Below are positions 43,061-51,718 of a DNA stretch of 64,000 nt, one piece after another; within the stretch, counting starts at the first letter, position 1; the number at the start of each line of letters is the position of its first letter. The notes under the pieces are model-generated. The model saw nothing but the letters and a program-made list of their open reading frames with translations. It did no database searches and was not told the DNA's origin. A program made the translations under genes and the position numbers. This DNA is from Saprospiraceae bacterium (GTDB lineage Bacteria > Bacteroidota > Bacteroidia > Chitinophagales > Saprospiraceae): assembly GCA_016714085.1 (NCBI GenBank), contig JADJNW010000018.1, positions 62,001-126,000 of the forward strand, given 5' to 3'.

Positions 43061-46000
43061 ATGAAAGTACGAATCACAAACCACTGGAAATTTTCCATAC
43101 TAAAAACAGGAGCATTTTTATGTTTCCTATTATTTGGTGTGGTAGCCTTTGGGCAAATAAATGTGCGAGGTACCGTAACTGCCTCCAACACTGGGGAGAC
43201 GCTTATCGGCGCCAATATTCAAATAAAAAACTCGACTGTTGGCGTTGTTACTGATATTGATGGAACTTACGAAATACAAGTACCCGATGCTAATTCAGTA
43301 TTAGTAGTTTCTTATATTGGATATCAGACAACAGAGATAGCCGTCAATGGCCGCAGTGCAATTGATATAGCAATGGAACTCGACGCTGGACTATTGGAAG
43401 AAGTAGTGGTGATTGGTTATGGCGCACAACGAAAAGGCGACCTTACCGGTGCTGTAGCTACTGTAAAAGGGGATGAATTATCAAAATTGCCGACGTCTTC
43501 GGTGGAGCAAAGCTTACAAGGGAAAGTGCCTGGTGTTCAAGTAGTTAATACTTCCGGCCAACCCGGTGCAGGCGCGGTAGTGCGGATTCGCGGTATCGGT
43601 ACATTGAATAATTCAAATCCATTATATGTAGTGGATGGTGTTATTCTATCGGGTATTGATATCAATTCTGTCATTAGCCCCAACGATATTGAGACGATCA
43701 GCGTGTTGAAGGATGCTTCCGCAACAGCGATCTATGGTGCGCGCGGCGCGAATGGTGTCGTATTGATTACTACCAAAAAAGGAACGGCAGTAGGCGAATC
43801 AAGGATTTCTTTTTCCACTTATTACGGCTCGCAAGAGATTGTAAAAACGATTCCGTTAACCAATGCTACCGAGTATGCCATATTAGCGAATGAAATTGCT
43901 AAAAACGAGTCCAACAATCCAAACGCCACAGGGCCTTTCCCAGACCCCAATGCACTTGGAGAAGGAACGGATTGGCAAAAGGAAGTCTATCAATCCGCGC
44001 CAATTCAGAATTATAACCTTTCTTTCAGTGGCGCTTCTGAAAAGATTTCTTACACGGTCAGCGGCGATTATTTTGATCAGGAAGGGATTATTCCCGGTTC
44101 TGTTTATAATCGTTTGACGGTGCGCGCCAATACCGATTACAAAATCAAAGACTATTTAAATATTGGTCATAACCTTGCTTTTATCAAAGAAAAAAATGAT
44201 TTCTCGCCGGGAGTCGTTGGAAATACTTACCGCGCTGATCCGACAGTGGTAGGCTTTAAAGATGGCGTTTATGGCAATACTTCTACGCGTTCTTCGGTCG
44301 GCAATCCTTTAGGGCAATTGGAATATGAAAATGATAATAAAGCAGAGAGAGAAGTTCTGGTAGGCAATGTTTATGCGGATTTGAAATTTTTGAAAAGCTT
44401 TACTTTGCGCAGCAGTTTTGGCGTGAATATCCTTCGGGGGCGTTCTCAAAATTTTGTACCTGAATTTTTTGTCAGTGCACAGCAGCAGCGTTTGGTCAAT
44501 TCATTAAGTCTTTCAAAGATTGAAGTAAGCAACTGGCTTTGGGAAAATACGCTTACCTATAATAAGGATTGGGAAAATTTAAGGCTAACGGTTTTAGGCG
44601 GTATCACAGCACAAGACAATTATTTCGAGTCTTTATCTGGCTCCGCACAGAATTTTCCTTTTGAAGAAGAAGCTTTGAGGTTCATTCCGCTTTCTGATCT
44701 TGATAGCCGAACCATTACAAATGGCGCCTCTTCTTTCAGCATGGTGTCTTATCTTTTTAGAGTGAACACTACCGTTTTCGATCGGTATCTGCTCACAGCT
44801 ACTTTACGGGCAGACGGATCTTCTCGTTTTGGCGCTAATAATCGTTTTGGCTATTTCCCATCTTTTGCTTTGGGTTGGAGAATCACCGATGAGCCATTCA
44901 TGGAAGACCAGACGCTTTTCAGCAATCTTAAACTCCGCGCAGGTTGGGGACAAACTGGTAACGACCAATTAGGTAGCGATTATGCCAGCAAAGCGCTCAT
45001 TGCATCTCAGTTGTATGCAGTGCTTGGAACTACCGAAACCATTTACAATGGCGCAACCATCACGGCTTTATCCAATCCTGATTTAAAATGGGAAAGCACT
45101 TCGCAAACCAATATTGGTTTTGAAATTGGTTTCCTGAAAAACCGATTGCTCGCAGAGGTTGATTACTATGTAAGAACGACGAATGATATTTTGTATGCAG
45201 TACCGATTCCCGGCTCGGTTGGTTTGAGCGCAGCTCCAATAGTGAATGCCGCCGAAGTGCGCAACAAAGGGGTTGATCTATTGTTAACCTGGCAGGATCA
45301 AAAATCTGATTTTGGTTATAGCATCACCTTGACGGGTTCTACGATTGAAAATGAAGTACTCAAATTGAGCAGCGGCGAGAATGAAATTCGTTCAGGTGGT
45401 TTAGGATTTGGCGGTGAATTAGGATCTATCACAAGAGCGGGTATCCCGATTGGTTCTTTCTTCGGATACGAGATCGATGGCGTTATTCAAACCCAGGAAG
45501 AATTAGATGCTTTGAATGCAACAGCGAGAGAATTGACGGGTAGCCCAAGTGCTTACTGGCGCAGTTCCAATACGCGTCCTGGCGATTTGAAATTCCGCGA
45601 CTTGAATAATGATGGCATCATCAATGGCGACGACCGTACCATTTTGGGCAGTCCAATTCCTGATATCATCTTCGGATTAAATTTATCCGTTGATTACAAA
45701 GGCATTGCCCTATCCGTGAATCTTGCGGGACAATCGGGGAATGAAATCATCAACTCCAAAAAAATGGCGCGATTCAATACGCCTAATTTCGAGCGCTCTT
45801 ACCTCGATCGTTGGACGGGGCCTGGCACGAGCAACAGCGAGCCACGGGTGACCAATAGTGGCGATAATTACTTATTAACGCCTCGATTCATTGAAAACGG
45901 TTCATTTGCATCTATCCGAAACGTACAATTGAGCTATGATTTACCCAAATCTATTTTGCAAAAAATGAGGCTGACCAAATTGCAAGTATATGTCGCCGGA

Positions 46001-46138
46001 TCAAACCTGGTTTATTTGACCGATTACTCTGGCTACAATCCTGAAGTTTTCAGCGATAGCCCTTTCAATGCAGGTATCGACGCAGGAAGCTATCCGATTT
46101 CCCGACTATACACTTTTGGTCTGAAAGCATCATTCTAA
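43061..46138 (+). CDS. susC: SusC/RagA-family TonB-dependent outer-membrane transporter
   Basis: 1025 aa from ATG 43061, which yields the signal peptide (FSILKTGAFLCFLLFGVVAF GQ). An in-frame start at 43019 is unlikely. Mature order: carboxypeptidase-D-like beta-sandwich (VRGTVTASNTGETLIGANIQ), a TonB-box-like EEVVVIGYGAQRKGDLTGAV, the plug with SusC signature (PLYVVDGVILSGI, LKDASATAIYGARGANGVVL), then a 22-stranded barrel ending in TFGLKASF. It imports oligosaccharides, with SusD as lid, using TonB energy. Glycan specificity should follow the neighbouring beta-glucan enzymes. The susD homologue starts 57 bases downstream. Confidence 0.95.
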   Translation: MKVRITNHWKFSILKTGAFLCFLLFGVVAFGQINVRGTVTASNTGETLIGANIQIKNSTVGVVTDIDGTYEIQVPDANSVLVVSYIGYQTTEIAVNGRSAIDIAMELDAGLLEEVVVIGYGAQRKGDLTGAVATVKGDELSKLPTSSVEQSLQGKVPGVQVVNTSGQPGAGAVVRIRGIGTLNNSNPLYVVDGVILSGIDINSVISPNDIETISVLKDASATAIYGARGANGVVLITTKKGTAVGESRISFSTYYGSQEIVKTIPLTNATEYAILANEIAKNESNNPNATGPFPDPNALGEGTDWQKEVYQSAPIQNYNLSFSGASEKISYTVSGDYFDQEGIIPGSVYNRLTVRANTDYKIKDYLNIGHNLAFIKEKNDFSPGVVGNTYRADPTVVGFKDGVYGNTSTRSSVGNPLGQLEYENDNKAEREVLVGNVYADLKFLKSFTLRSSFGVNILRGRSQNFVPEFFVSAQQQRLVNSLSLSKIEVSNWLWENTLTYNKDWENLRLTVLGGITAQDNYFESLSGSAQNFPFEEEALRFIPLSDLDSRTITNGASSFSMVSYLFRVNTTVFDRYLLTATLRADGSSRFGANNRFGYFPSFALGWRITDEPFMEDQTLFSNLKLRAGWGQTGNDQLGSDYASKALIASQLYAVLGTTETIYNGATITALSNPDLKWESTSQTNIGFEIGFLKNRLLAEVDYYVRTTNDILYAVPIPGSVGLSAAPIVNAAEVRNKGVDLLLTWQDQKSDFGYSITLTGSTIENEVLKLSSGENEIRSGGLGFGGELGSITRAGIPIGSFFGYEIDGVIQTQEELDALNATARELTGSPSAYWRSSNTRPGDLKFRDLNNDGIINGDDRTILGSPIPDIIFGLNLSVDYKGIALSVNLAGQSGNEIINSKKMARFNTPNFERSYLDRWTGPGTSNSEPRVTNSGDNYLLTPRFIENGSFASIRNVQLSYDLPKSILQKMRLTKLQVYVAGSNLVYLTDYSGYNPEVFSDSPFNAGIDAGSYPISRLYTFGLKASF

Positions 46139-46195
46139 GCGATTTTTATTGATTGGAATGGGCATTTTTTGTAAATTATCTTAAAATATTTTGTC

Positions 46196-47668
46196 ATGAA
46201 AAATAAATTCATTCGCATATTTTTATCATTTGTCCTACTGAGTCTGGCTGCTGCTTGCAGCGAAGGTTTTCTCGAAAAAGAACCCCTGGGCGACATCACC
46301 GAGGATGCCTATTTTAAAACAGAAACCCATGCGTTGGAAGCGACCAACGCTGTGTATAATATGCTGCGCCGTTGGGAAGTGCACGTGTTCAGTTATGTAG
46401 GCATGACCGACATCGTATCTGATGATTCGGACAAAGGCAGCACGGCTACGGACGCCAGTTTTTTGTTGGAAATCGACAATCTCTCTTACAATTCTACCAA
46501 TATTGCACCAATGACCGTTTGGAATGGTTATTTCCAAGGTATTCACCGTGCCAATGTAGCCATTGTGCGCATTCCTGAAATCGACATGGATCAAACCTTG
46601 AAAAATCGTCTCGTAGGGGAAGCAAAATTTTTGCGCGCCTATTTTTATTTCAACTTAGTGCGCTGGTTTGGCGATGTGCCTTTAAATACAGAACCCCTCA
46701 CGCCCGATAAATTTGTGCAGCCGCGCACACCAAAAGATCAGGTGTACGCTCAGATTATCCAGGATTTGGAAGATGCAGCAGCCGTTTTGCCTGCCACTTA
46801 TCCTGCTGCTGATAAAGGCCGTGCCACCAAAGGCGCTGCCAATGGCATGCTCGCGCGCGTTTATATGACTTTGGGCGATTTTGCAAAAACGGAGCAAAAG
46901 GCATTAGAAGTAATCAATTCGGGGACTTATACTTTGTATCCTGATTATGCCAAGCTTTTTTCTTACGATGGCGAATTATCTTCTGAATCTGTATTTGAAG
47001 TAATTAATACAGCCGATGACCAGGGGCTAGGCGGCTCACAATACAACGAAGTACAAGGCGTACGAGGTGTTCCCAATTTAGGTTGGGGATTCAATCGCCC
47101 TTCCGATGATTTGATCAAGTCATTTGAACCAGGTGATCCGCGCCGCGAAGCAACGATCCTATACGTCGGAGAAGTATTGCCCGATGGCTCAGCGGTAATA
47201 GAAGATAATCCTGAAGTCATCAACGAGCGTTATAATCAGAAAGCCTGGGTACCTCGTCGTGATGATGGAAGAAACGGACAAGGCGGCGGCAACATTCGTA
47301 TTCTTCGCTATGCCGATATTTTATTAATGGCAGCCGAAGCTTTGAATGAAAACGGCAAACCACAAGATGCATTAACCTATCTGAATATGGTGCGCACACG
47401 TGCTCGCGGCAACCGCCCCGCAACGATAGTACCGAATGTAACAGTAACAGACAAAGCACAACTTCGCCAGCGCATCTGGCAAGAGCGTCGCGTAGAACTG
47501 GCTTTGGAACAACATCGCTGGTTTGACCTGGTACGCCAGGGTAGGGTAGCATCTGTCATGAAAGCCCACGGCAAAAACTTCCAGGAAGGGAAAAATGAAC
47601 TATTCCCAATTCCACAAAATGAAGTGGACATTAGCGGTGGCGTGATTACGCAGAATCCGAATTACTAA
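46196..47668 (+). CDS. susD: SusD/RagB-family glycan-binding lipoprotein
   Basis: 490 aa. Lipoprotein signal MKNKFIRIFLSFVLLSLAAA then Cys21. The SusD fold is recognisable: EGFLEKEPLGDITEDAYFKT at the start, the TPR helices around GEAKFLRAYFYFNLVRWFGD and GAANGMLARVYMTLGDFAKT, then NIRILRYADILLMAAEALNE, RIWQERRVELALEQHRWFDL and the closing FPIPQNEVDISGG. It forms the lid of the SusC transporter and binds the glycan on the cell surface. Last gene of the locus, followed by a terminator 25 bases after the stop. Confidence 0.95.
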   Translation: MKNKFIRIFLSFVLLSLAAACSEGFLEKEPLGDITEDAYFKTETHALEATNAVYNMLRRWEVHVFSYVGMTDIVSDDSDKGSTATDASFLLEIDNLSYNSTNIAPMTVWNGYFQGIHRANVAIVRIPEIDMDQTLKNRLVGEAKFLRAYFYFNLVRWFGDVPLNTEPLTPDKFVQPRTPKDQVYAQIIQDLEDAAAVLPATYPAADKGRATKGAANGMLARVYMTLGDFAKTEQKALEVINSGTYTLYPDYAKLFSYDGELSSESVFEVINTADDQGLGGSQYNEVQGVRGVPNLGWGFNRPSDDLIKSFEPGDPRREATILYVGEVLPDGSAVIEDNPEVINERYNQKAWVPRRDDGRNGQGGGNIRILRYADILLMAAEALNENGKPQDALTYLNMVRTRARGNRPATIVPNVTVTDKAQLRQRIWQERRVELALEQHRWFDLVRQGRVASVMKAHGKNFQEGKNELFPIPQNEVDISGGVITQNPNY

Positions 47669-47690
47669 TAATTATATAATAATGTGGAAA

Positions 47691-47736
47691 AAGGCCTTGG
47701 GGAATACTCGAAATTTCCCAAGGCTTTCGTTTTTTA
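47691..47736 (+). terminator. Intrinsic terminator after susD
   Basis: GCCTTGGG (47694-47701) pairs with CCCAAGGC (47717-47724), flanked by further A/T pairing and followed by TTTCG and a run of six T (47730-47735). It closes the polysaccharide locus transcript. Confidence 0.8.
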
Positions 47737-48136
47737 TATTGTAAACGATCATTGCAATCTCCTCTATTGATCGGAATTACTTTATAAAGCCAATTATTTA
47801 CTTTCCAATGCCATCCGCAATAATAAAATTGTAATTTGAAAAGTTGCGAAGCCCGGCGCCGTCCGCAAAGTATCGCCGTCCGCAATTGCCCCGTTGCGCG
47901 TTCGGCGCGCCCTGAATCGTCGTCCGCAAAATTGCGCGCCGATTGCGGGCGTCGTCCGCAATTAAAACTCGTCCGCAGTTGCGGCTGAAAGTTGCGGGCG
48001 TCGTCCGCAATATTGAAATCGTCGTCCGCAAAGTTGCGCGACCCTCCCGCAATATTGTTTTTCCCACTAACAAAATTAAATTTGACATTTTCAAAAAGAA
48101 AAGGGTAATAGTAGAAAGAATAATTAGGAGCGACGA
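47737..48136. other. Intergenic region holding a GC-rich repeat cluster
   Basis: 400 bases between the susD terminator and the stop of the CCA-adding enzyme gene. The first 75 bases are AT-rich and featureless; 47811-48058 is a conspicuous GC-rich patch of short repeats described separately. An ORF across it on the - strand (47798-48094) is made of the repeats (LRTT motifs) and is not supported as a gene. Confidence 0.6.
47811..48058. repeat. Cluster of GTCCGCAA / TTGCGG short interspersed repeats
   Basis: At least seven copies of (C)GTCCGCA(A/G) start near 47861, 47879, 47921, 47953, 47971, 48003 and 48023, with degenerate copies at 47813 (ATCCGCAA) and about 48045 (CTCCCGCAA). Four are extended to GTCGTCCGCA. 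Between them lie opposite-orientation TTGCGG/TTGCGCG motifs, so many alternative hairpins are possible. The GC content is far above that of neighbouring DNA. Confidence 0.75.
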
Positions 48137-49561
48137 TTATTTATTAGCGAGAATTTCTAAGCCCAGTTCTTTTCCTTTAGAGAGCATGAAGGTGTAGGCT
48201 TCGTCGTAGTTATTGCCAATTTCGCCATCGAGAATCGCATCGCGGATGGCGTTTTTAATCATACCAACCTCGCGGGAAGGCTGGATACCGAAGGTTTCCA
48301 TAATCAATTCACCCGATACAGGCGGCTGCCAATTGCGGAGATGGTCTTTTTCTTCTACTGCTTCGAGGCGCTCGCGCACCAGTTCATAGTTTTCGAGGTA
48401 GGTTTTTACTTTCTCCGGATTTTTGGAAGTAATATCGGCTTCGCAGAGCAACATGAGATTGTCAATATCATCTCCGGCTTCGAAGAGCAATCGCCGGATG
48501 GCGGAGTCGGTAATATTTTCTTTGGTGAGCGAAATCGGGCGCAGGTGGAGTAAGACCATTTTTTGCACGAATTTCATTTTATGATCCATAGGCAAACCCA
48601 GGCGACGGAAGATTTTCGGCACCATATTCGCGCCAAGCGCATCATGTCCGTGAAAAGTCCAGCCGTGCTCAGGGTCAAAACGTTTGGTGGGCGGCTTTGC
48701 AATATCGTGCAAGATGGCAGACCAACGCAACCAGAGATCATCGGTCTTTTTGGAAAGGTTATCCAGTACTTGCAAGGTATGATAAAAATTGTCCTTATGC
48801 CCGCGGCCATTGCGCACTTCTACACCTTGCAGGGCGGTCATTTCAGGAAAAAAAGTGTGCAGCAAACCTGTATCGAACAGGTGTTTAAATCCAACGGAAG
48901 GCTTTATGGATTCAATGATTTTGTTCAATTCAATGGTAATCCGCTCTTTGGAAACGATATTGAGGCGACTTTTATAGCGGGAAATGGCATCAAGTGTTTC
49001 GGGATCGATAGTAAAATCCAGTTGCGTGGCAAAACGAATCGCGCGCATCATACGCAAAGGATCATCGGAGAAAGTTTTTCCGGGTTCTAAAGGCGTTTTG
49101 ATCAATTTCTCTTCGAGATGCTGCAATCCGCCGAAAGGATCGATAATCATTCCGAAGTCATCTTCGTTAAGGCTTACAGCCAAAGCGTTGATGGTGAAAT
49201 CGCGGCGATGTTGATCGTCTTCGAGCGAACCTTCCTCTACGGTTGGTTTTCTGGAATCGTGGCGATACGATTCTTTTCTTGCGCCTACAAATTCGATTTC
49301 CAGGTCGCCATGTTTGAGCATGGCAGTTCCAAAACGGCTATAGACGGTCACGCGCGGGATGGGGCGCAAATGGAAAGCAACGTGTTCGGCTAAGCGAATG
49401 CCACTGCCTAAGCACACAATGTCAATGTCTTTGGAAGGGCGGGCCAGCAGGCGATCGCGCACGTAGCCGCCTACTGCATAAACAGGATAGCCGAGTTCCT
49501 TACCCGTATCACCGATGCGTTGTAAAATCCTTCTTTCTTTTTCTTCTATATTGAATATCAC
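48137..49561 (-). CDS. cca: CCA tRNA nucleotidyltransferase with HD domain
   Basis: 474 aa class II nucleotidyltransferase that adds or repairs the 3' CCA of tRNAs. N-terminal polymerase-beta-type motif AVGGYVRDRLLARPSKDIDI with the metal-binding DID, EIEFVGARKESY, then RRDFTINALAVSLNEDDFGM and DDPLRMMRAIRFATQL for nucleotide selection. The C-terminal HD phosphohydrolase domain has FYHTLQVLDNLSKKTDDLWL and WSAILHDIAKP. Length suits bacterial CCA-adding enzymes with an HD domain. It lies just downstream of the methyltransferase gene (10 bases between), probably in one leftward operon with dusB. Confidence 0.93.
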   Translation of the reverse strand: MIFNIEEKERRILQRIGDTGKELGYPVYAVGGYVRDRLLARPSKDIDIVCLGSGIRLAEHVAFHLRPIPRVTVYSRFGTAMLKHGDLEIEFVGARKESYRHDSRKPTVEEGSLEDDQHRRDFTINALAVSLNEDDFGMIIDPFGGLQHLEEKLIKTPLEPGKTFSDDPLRMMRAIRFATQLDFTIDPETLDAISRYKSRLNIVSKERITIELNKIIESIKPSVGFKHLFDTGLLHTFFPEMTALQGVEVRNGRGHKDNFYHTLQVLDNLSKKTDDLWLRWSAILHDIAKPPTKRFDPEHGWTFHGHDALGANMVPKIFRRLGLPMDHKMKFVQKMVLLHLRPISLTKENITDSAIRRLLFEAGDDIDNLMLLCEADITSKNPEKVKTYLENYELVRERLEAVEEKDHLRNWQPPVSGELIMETFGIQPSREVGMIKNAIRDAILDGEIGNNYDEAYTFMLSKGKELGLEILANK

Positions 49562-49571
49562 TTCAAATCTT

Positions 49572-50477
49572 CTATTTTGTCACTTTAAGCAAAAGGCGCA
49601 AGGGTTTAAAATACAGCAAATTAGCTAAATTATCTACGGCTTTCCATGCTTGGAAAGGAAAATATTGCAACAGCCCATGTGTCCTTAGTTTGACTAACCA
49701 TTTATTGGCAAAAGTATTCAATTTCCAGCTTTGTATCGCTTGTCCTTTTAATAATGCTTCTATTTTTTGTTGATCAAACGAATGCAAATGCGCATTATGC
49801 GGTGTTGCCCGATTGCAATGTACACAGAGTGAGTGCGGAATCCTTTCATTAAAGGGTGTTGTGATGATTAAAGTTCCCTTTGGTTTTAGGATTCGCAATA
49901 AATTTTCTATGAATAATTTTGGATCAGGGGTATGCTCCATGACCTCCGCAGCTATGATGCAATCAAAAGTATTTGCCCGAAAGGGCAGGGCATAGACGTC
50001 CGCAACGATGGCGCTGTGCTTTTCAAAAGGATATTCTTTGATTGCGCGAAGCGGATTGGCAAGGGAAATGTCCATGGATACGACGGAAACTTTGTTATTG
50101 CCATTTGCAAAATGCGCGGCCACCCAAGCATTTCCACAGCGTACGTCTAAAATGTTTCTGATGCCTTCGGGAATATTGAACAAGATCATTTCGTGCAAGC
50201 GCTTGTTTTCGTGTTGCGAGGCGACGTCGGGCGGGGCTTCAGAATAGTCGTATACTTCGGCGTCCCGGTGATAGTGATCAACATAATAGAACTTTGCTTT
50301 GATGCCATTGCTTAAAGTCACTTCCATGCAGCGTTCTTCGGCATTGGAAGGCAATAAAATCGGCACGCCGTCTATTATTTCAAAAATATCTTCGGTATTT
50401 TGATCTTTGAAACAAGCTTTTTCAATATCAAAAATTAAGGGATTGCCGGCCGGACTGAGCAAAATATCTTGTATCAT
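49572..50477 (-). CDS. SAM-dependent methyltransferase (Methyltransf_11)
   Basis: 301 aa cytoplasmic enzyme. The first 45 residues (SPAGNPLIFDIEKACFKDQN ... IIDGVPILLPS) resemble a Trm112-type element but lack its zinc cysteines. The core SAM-binding fold shows ILDVRCGNAWVAAHFANG (motif I, with R in place of the usual G/C), VVSMDISLANPLRAI (acidic residue of strand 2), and FDCIIAAEVMEHTPDPKLFI (motif post-I). Target is unknown; small molecules, glycans and lipids are all possible. Its ATG overlaps the dusB stop by ATGA (50474-50477), indicating translational coupling. Confidence 0.85.
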   Translation of the reverse strand: MIQDILLSPAGNPLIFDIEKACFKDQNTEDIFEIIDGVPILLPSNAEERCMEVTLSNGIKAKFYYVDHYHRDAEVYDYSEAPPDVASQHENKRLHEMILFNIPEGIRNILDVRCGNAWVAAHFANGNNKVSVVSMDISLANPLRAIKEYPFEKHSAIVADVYALPFRANTFDCIIAAEVMEHTPDPKLFIENLLRILKPKGTLIITTPFNERIPHSLCVHCNRATPHNAHLHSFDQQKIEALLKGQAIQSWKLNTFANKWLVKLRTHGLLQYFPFQAWKAVDNLANLLYFKPLRLLLKVTK

Positions 50478-51475
50478 GCCGTTACCAAATTCTCTTCATT
50501 GCTATAAACTTCCTCGATTTGATCCAGAATGGCAAAAATCTCAGAGGAATCGTGCAAAGTAACCAATTGCGAGCGATATGGCTTGATGTTTGGGAAGCCG
50601 CGAAAATAGTTGGTGTAATGCCGCCGCATTTCCACTATGCCTAATTTCTCGCCCTTCCACTCAATAGAATGCTGCAAATGCTGGCGCGCCGCGTCCACGC
50701 GTTCTTGCACGGTTGGCGGAGGCAATAATTCGCCAGTTACAAAAAAATGCTTGATTTCTCGGAAAACCCAGGGATAACCAATGCTGGCCCGACCAATCAT
50801 AATGCCATCCACGCCATAGCGGTCGCGGTATTCCTGGGCGCGTTGCGGACTGTCCACATCTCCATTTCCGAAAACGGGAATATGCATTCGAGGATTTTCT
50901 TTCACTTTAGCGATCCAAGTCCAATCAGCTTCACCTTTGTACATTTGTTTGCGGGTGCGCCCGTGAATGGTAATGGCTTGTACGCCAATATCTTGTAATC
51001 TTTCAGCAACTTCTACGATATTGATACTTTTTTCATCCCAACCGAGCCGAGTCTTCACGGTTACGGGTTTTTGAGTAGAATTGATGACTGCTTTGGTCAG
51101 TTCGATCATTTTCGGAATATCCTGTAAAATGCCTGCGCCTGCCATTTTGCAAGCGACTTTTGCGACCGGGCAGCCGTAATTGATGTCGATTACATCGGGA
51201 TTGGCTGCTTCCACGATTCCTGCGGCTTTCACCATGCTTTCTACTTGCGCACCAAAATATTGAATCCCGATCGGACGCTCGTATTCATAAATATCTAATT
51301 TTTGCAAACTCGACTTCGCATCATGCACCAAACCATCCGAGGAAATAAACTCGGTGTACATCATATCCGCTCCCTGGGCCTTGCACAAAGCACGGAACGG
51401 CGGGTCGCTCACATCTTCCATCGGCGCGAGCAATAATGGAAATTCCCCCAATGCTACGTTTCCTATCTTTACCAT
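50474..51475 (-). CDS. dusB: tRNA-dihydrouridine synthase
   Basis: 333 aa flavoenzyme that reduces specific uridines in tRNA D-loops. LLLAPMEDVSDPPFRALCKA binds FMN at the barrel start. DINYGCPVAKVACKMAGAGI contains the catalytic cysteine of the NxGCP motif. VKTRLGWDEKSINIVEVAER, ITIHGRTRKQMYKGEADWTW and VDGIMIGRASIGYPWVFREI are the further Dus signatures. It is closest in pattern to DusB. First gene of a leftward operon: dusB, methyltransferase (4-base overlap), cca, two of them tRNA-maturation genes. Confidence 0.94.
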   Translation of the reverse strand: MVKIGNVALGEFPLLLAPMEDVSDPPFRALCKAQGADMMYTEFISSDGLVHDAKSSLQKLDIYEYERPIGIQYFGAQVESMVKAAGIVEAANPDVIDINYGCPVAKVACKMAGAGILQDIPKMIELTKAVINSTQKPVTVKTRLGWDEKSINIVEVAERLQDIGVQAITIHGRTRKQMYKGEADWTWIAKVKENPRMHIPVFGNGDVDSPQRAQEYRDRYGVDGIMIGRASIGYPWVFREIKHFFVTGELLPPPTVQERVDAARQHLQHSIEWKGEKLGIVEMRRHYTNYFRGFPNIKPYRSQLVTLHDSSEIFAILDQIEEVYSNEENLVTA

Positions 51476-51718
51476 AATTTGAAATTCCCGATACCTGGAA
51501 GTTTTTTCTTTCTACGAATTTTGCAAAAATAAGCCAATTTGTGCAAAACCACCTCTTTTACAAATACAAAACAACATTAAGAGTTCCTCAAGATTAAGAA
51601 ACTATGGAATATTCGTCTTTTTGGTTTTGTCTAAACAAATAAAATTTTATTTTTACCGACAACACATAATTAATATTTTTCAGAACTTTTTGAAAACCAG
51701 TCTTAAACGCCTGTAATT

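Noticed and set aside
47798..48094. 98-codon ORF on the - strand across the repeat cluster
   Set aside because: Its translation consists of the short DNA repeats (LRTT units) and has no family-like features; more likely a by-product of the repeats.
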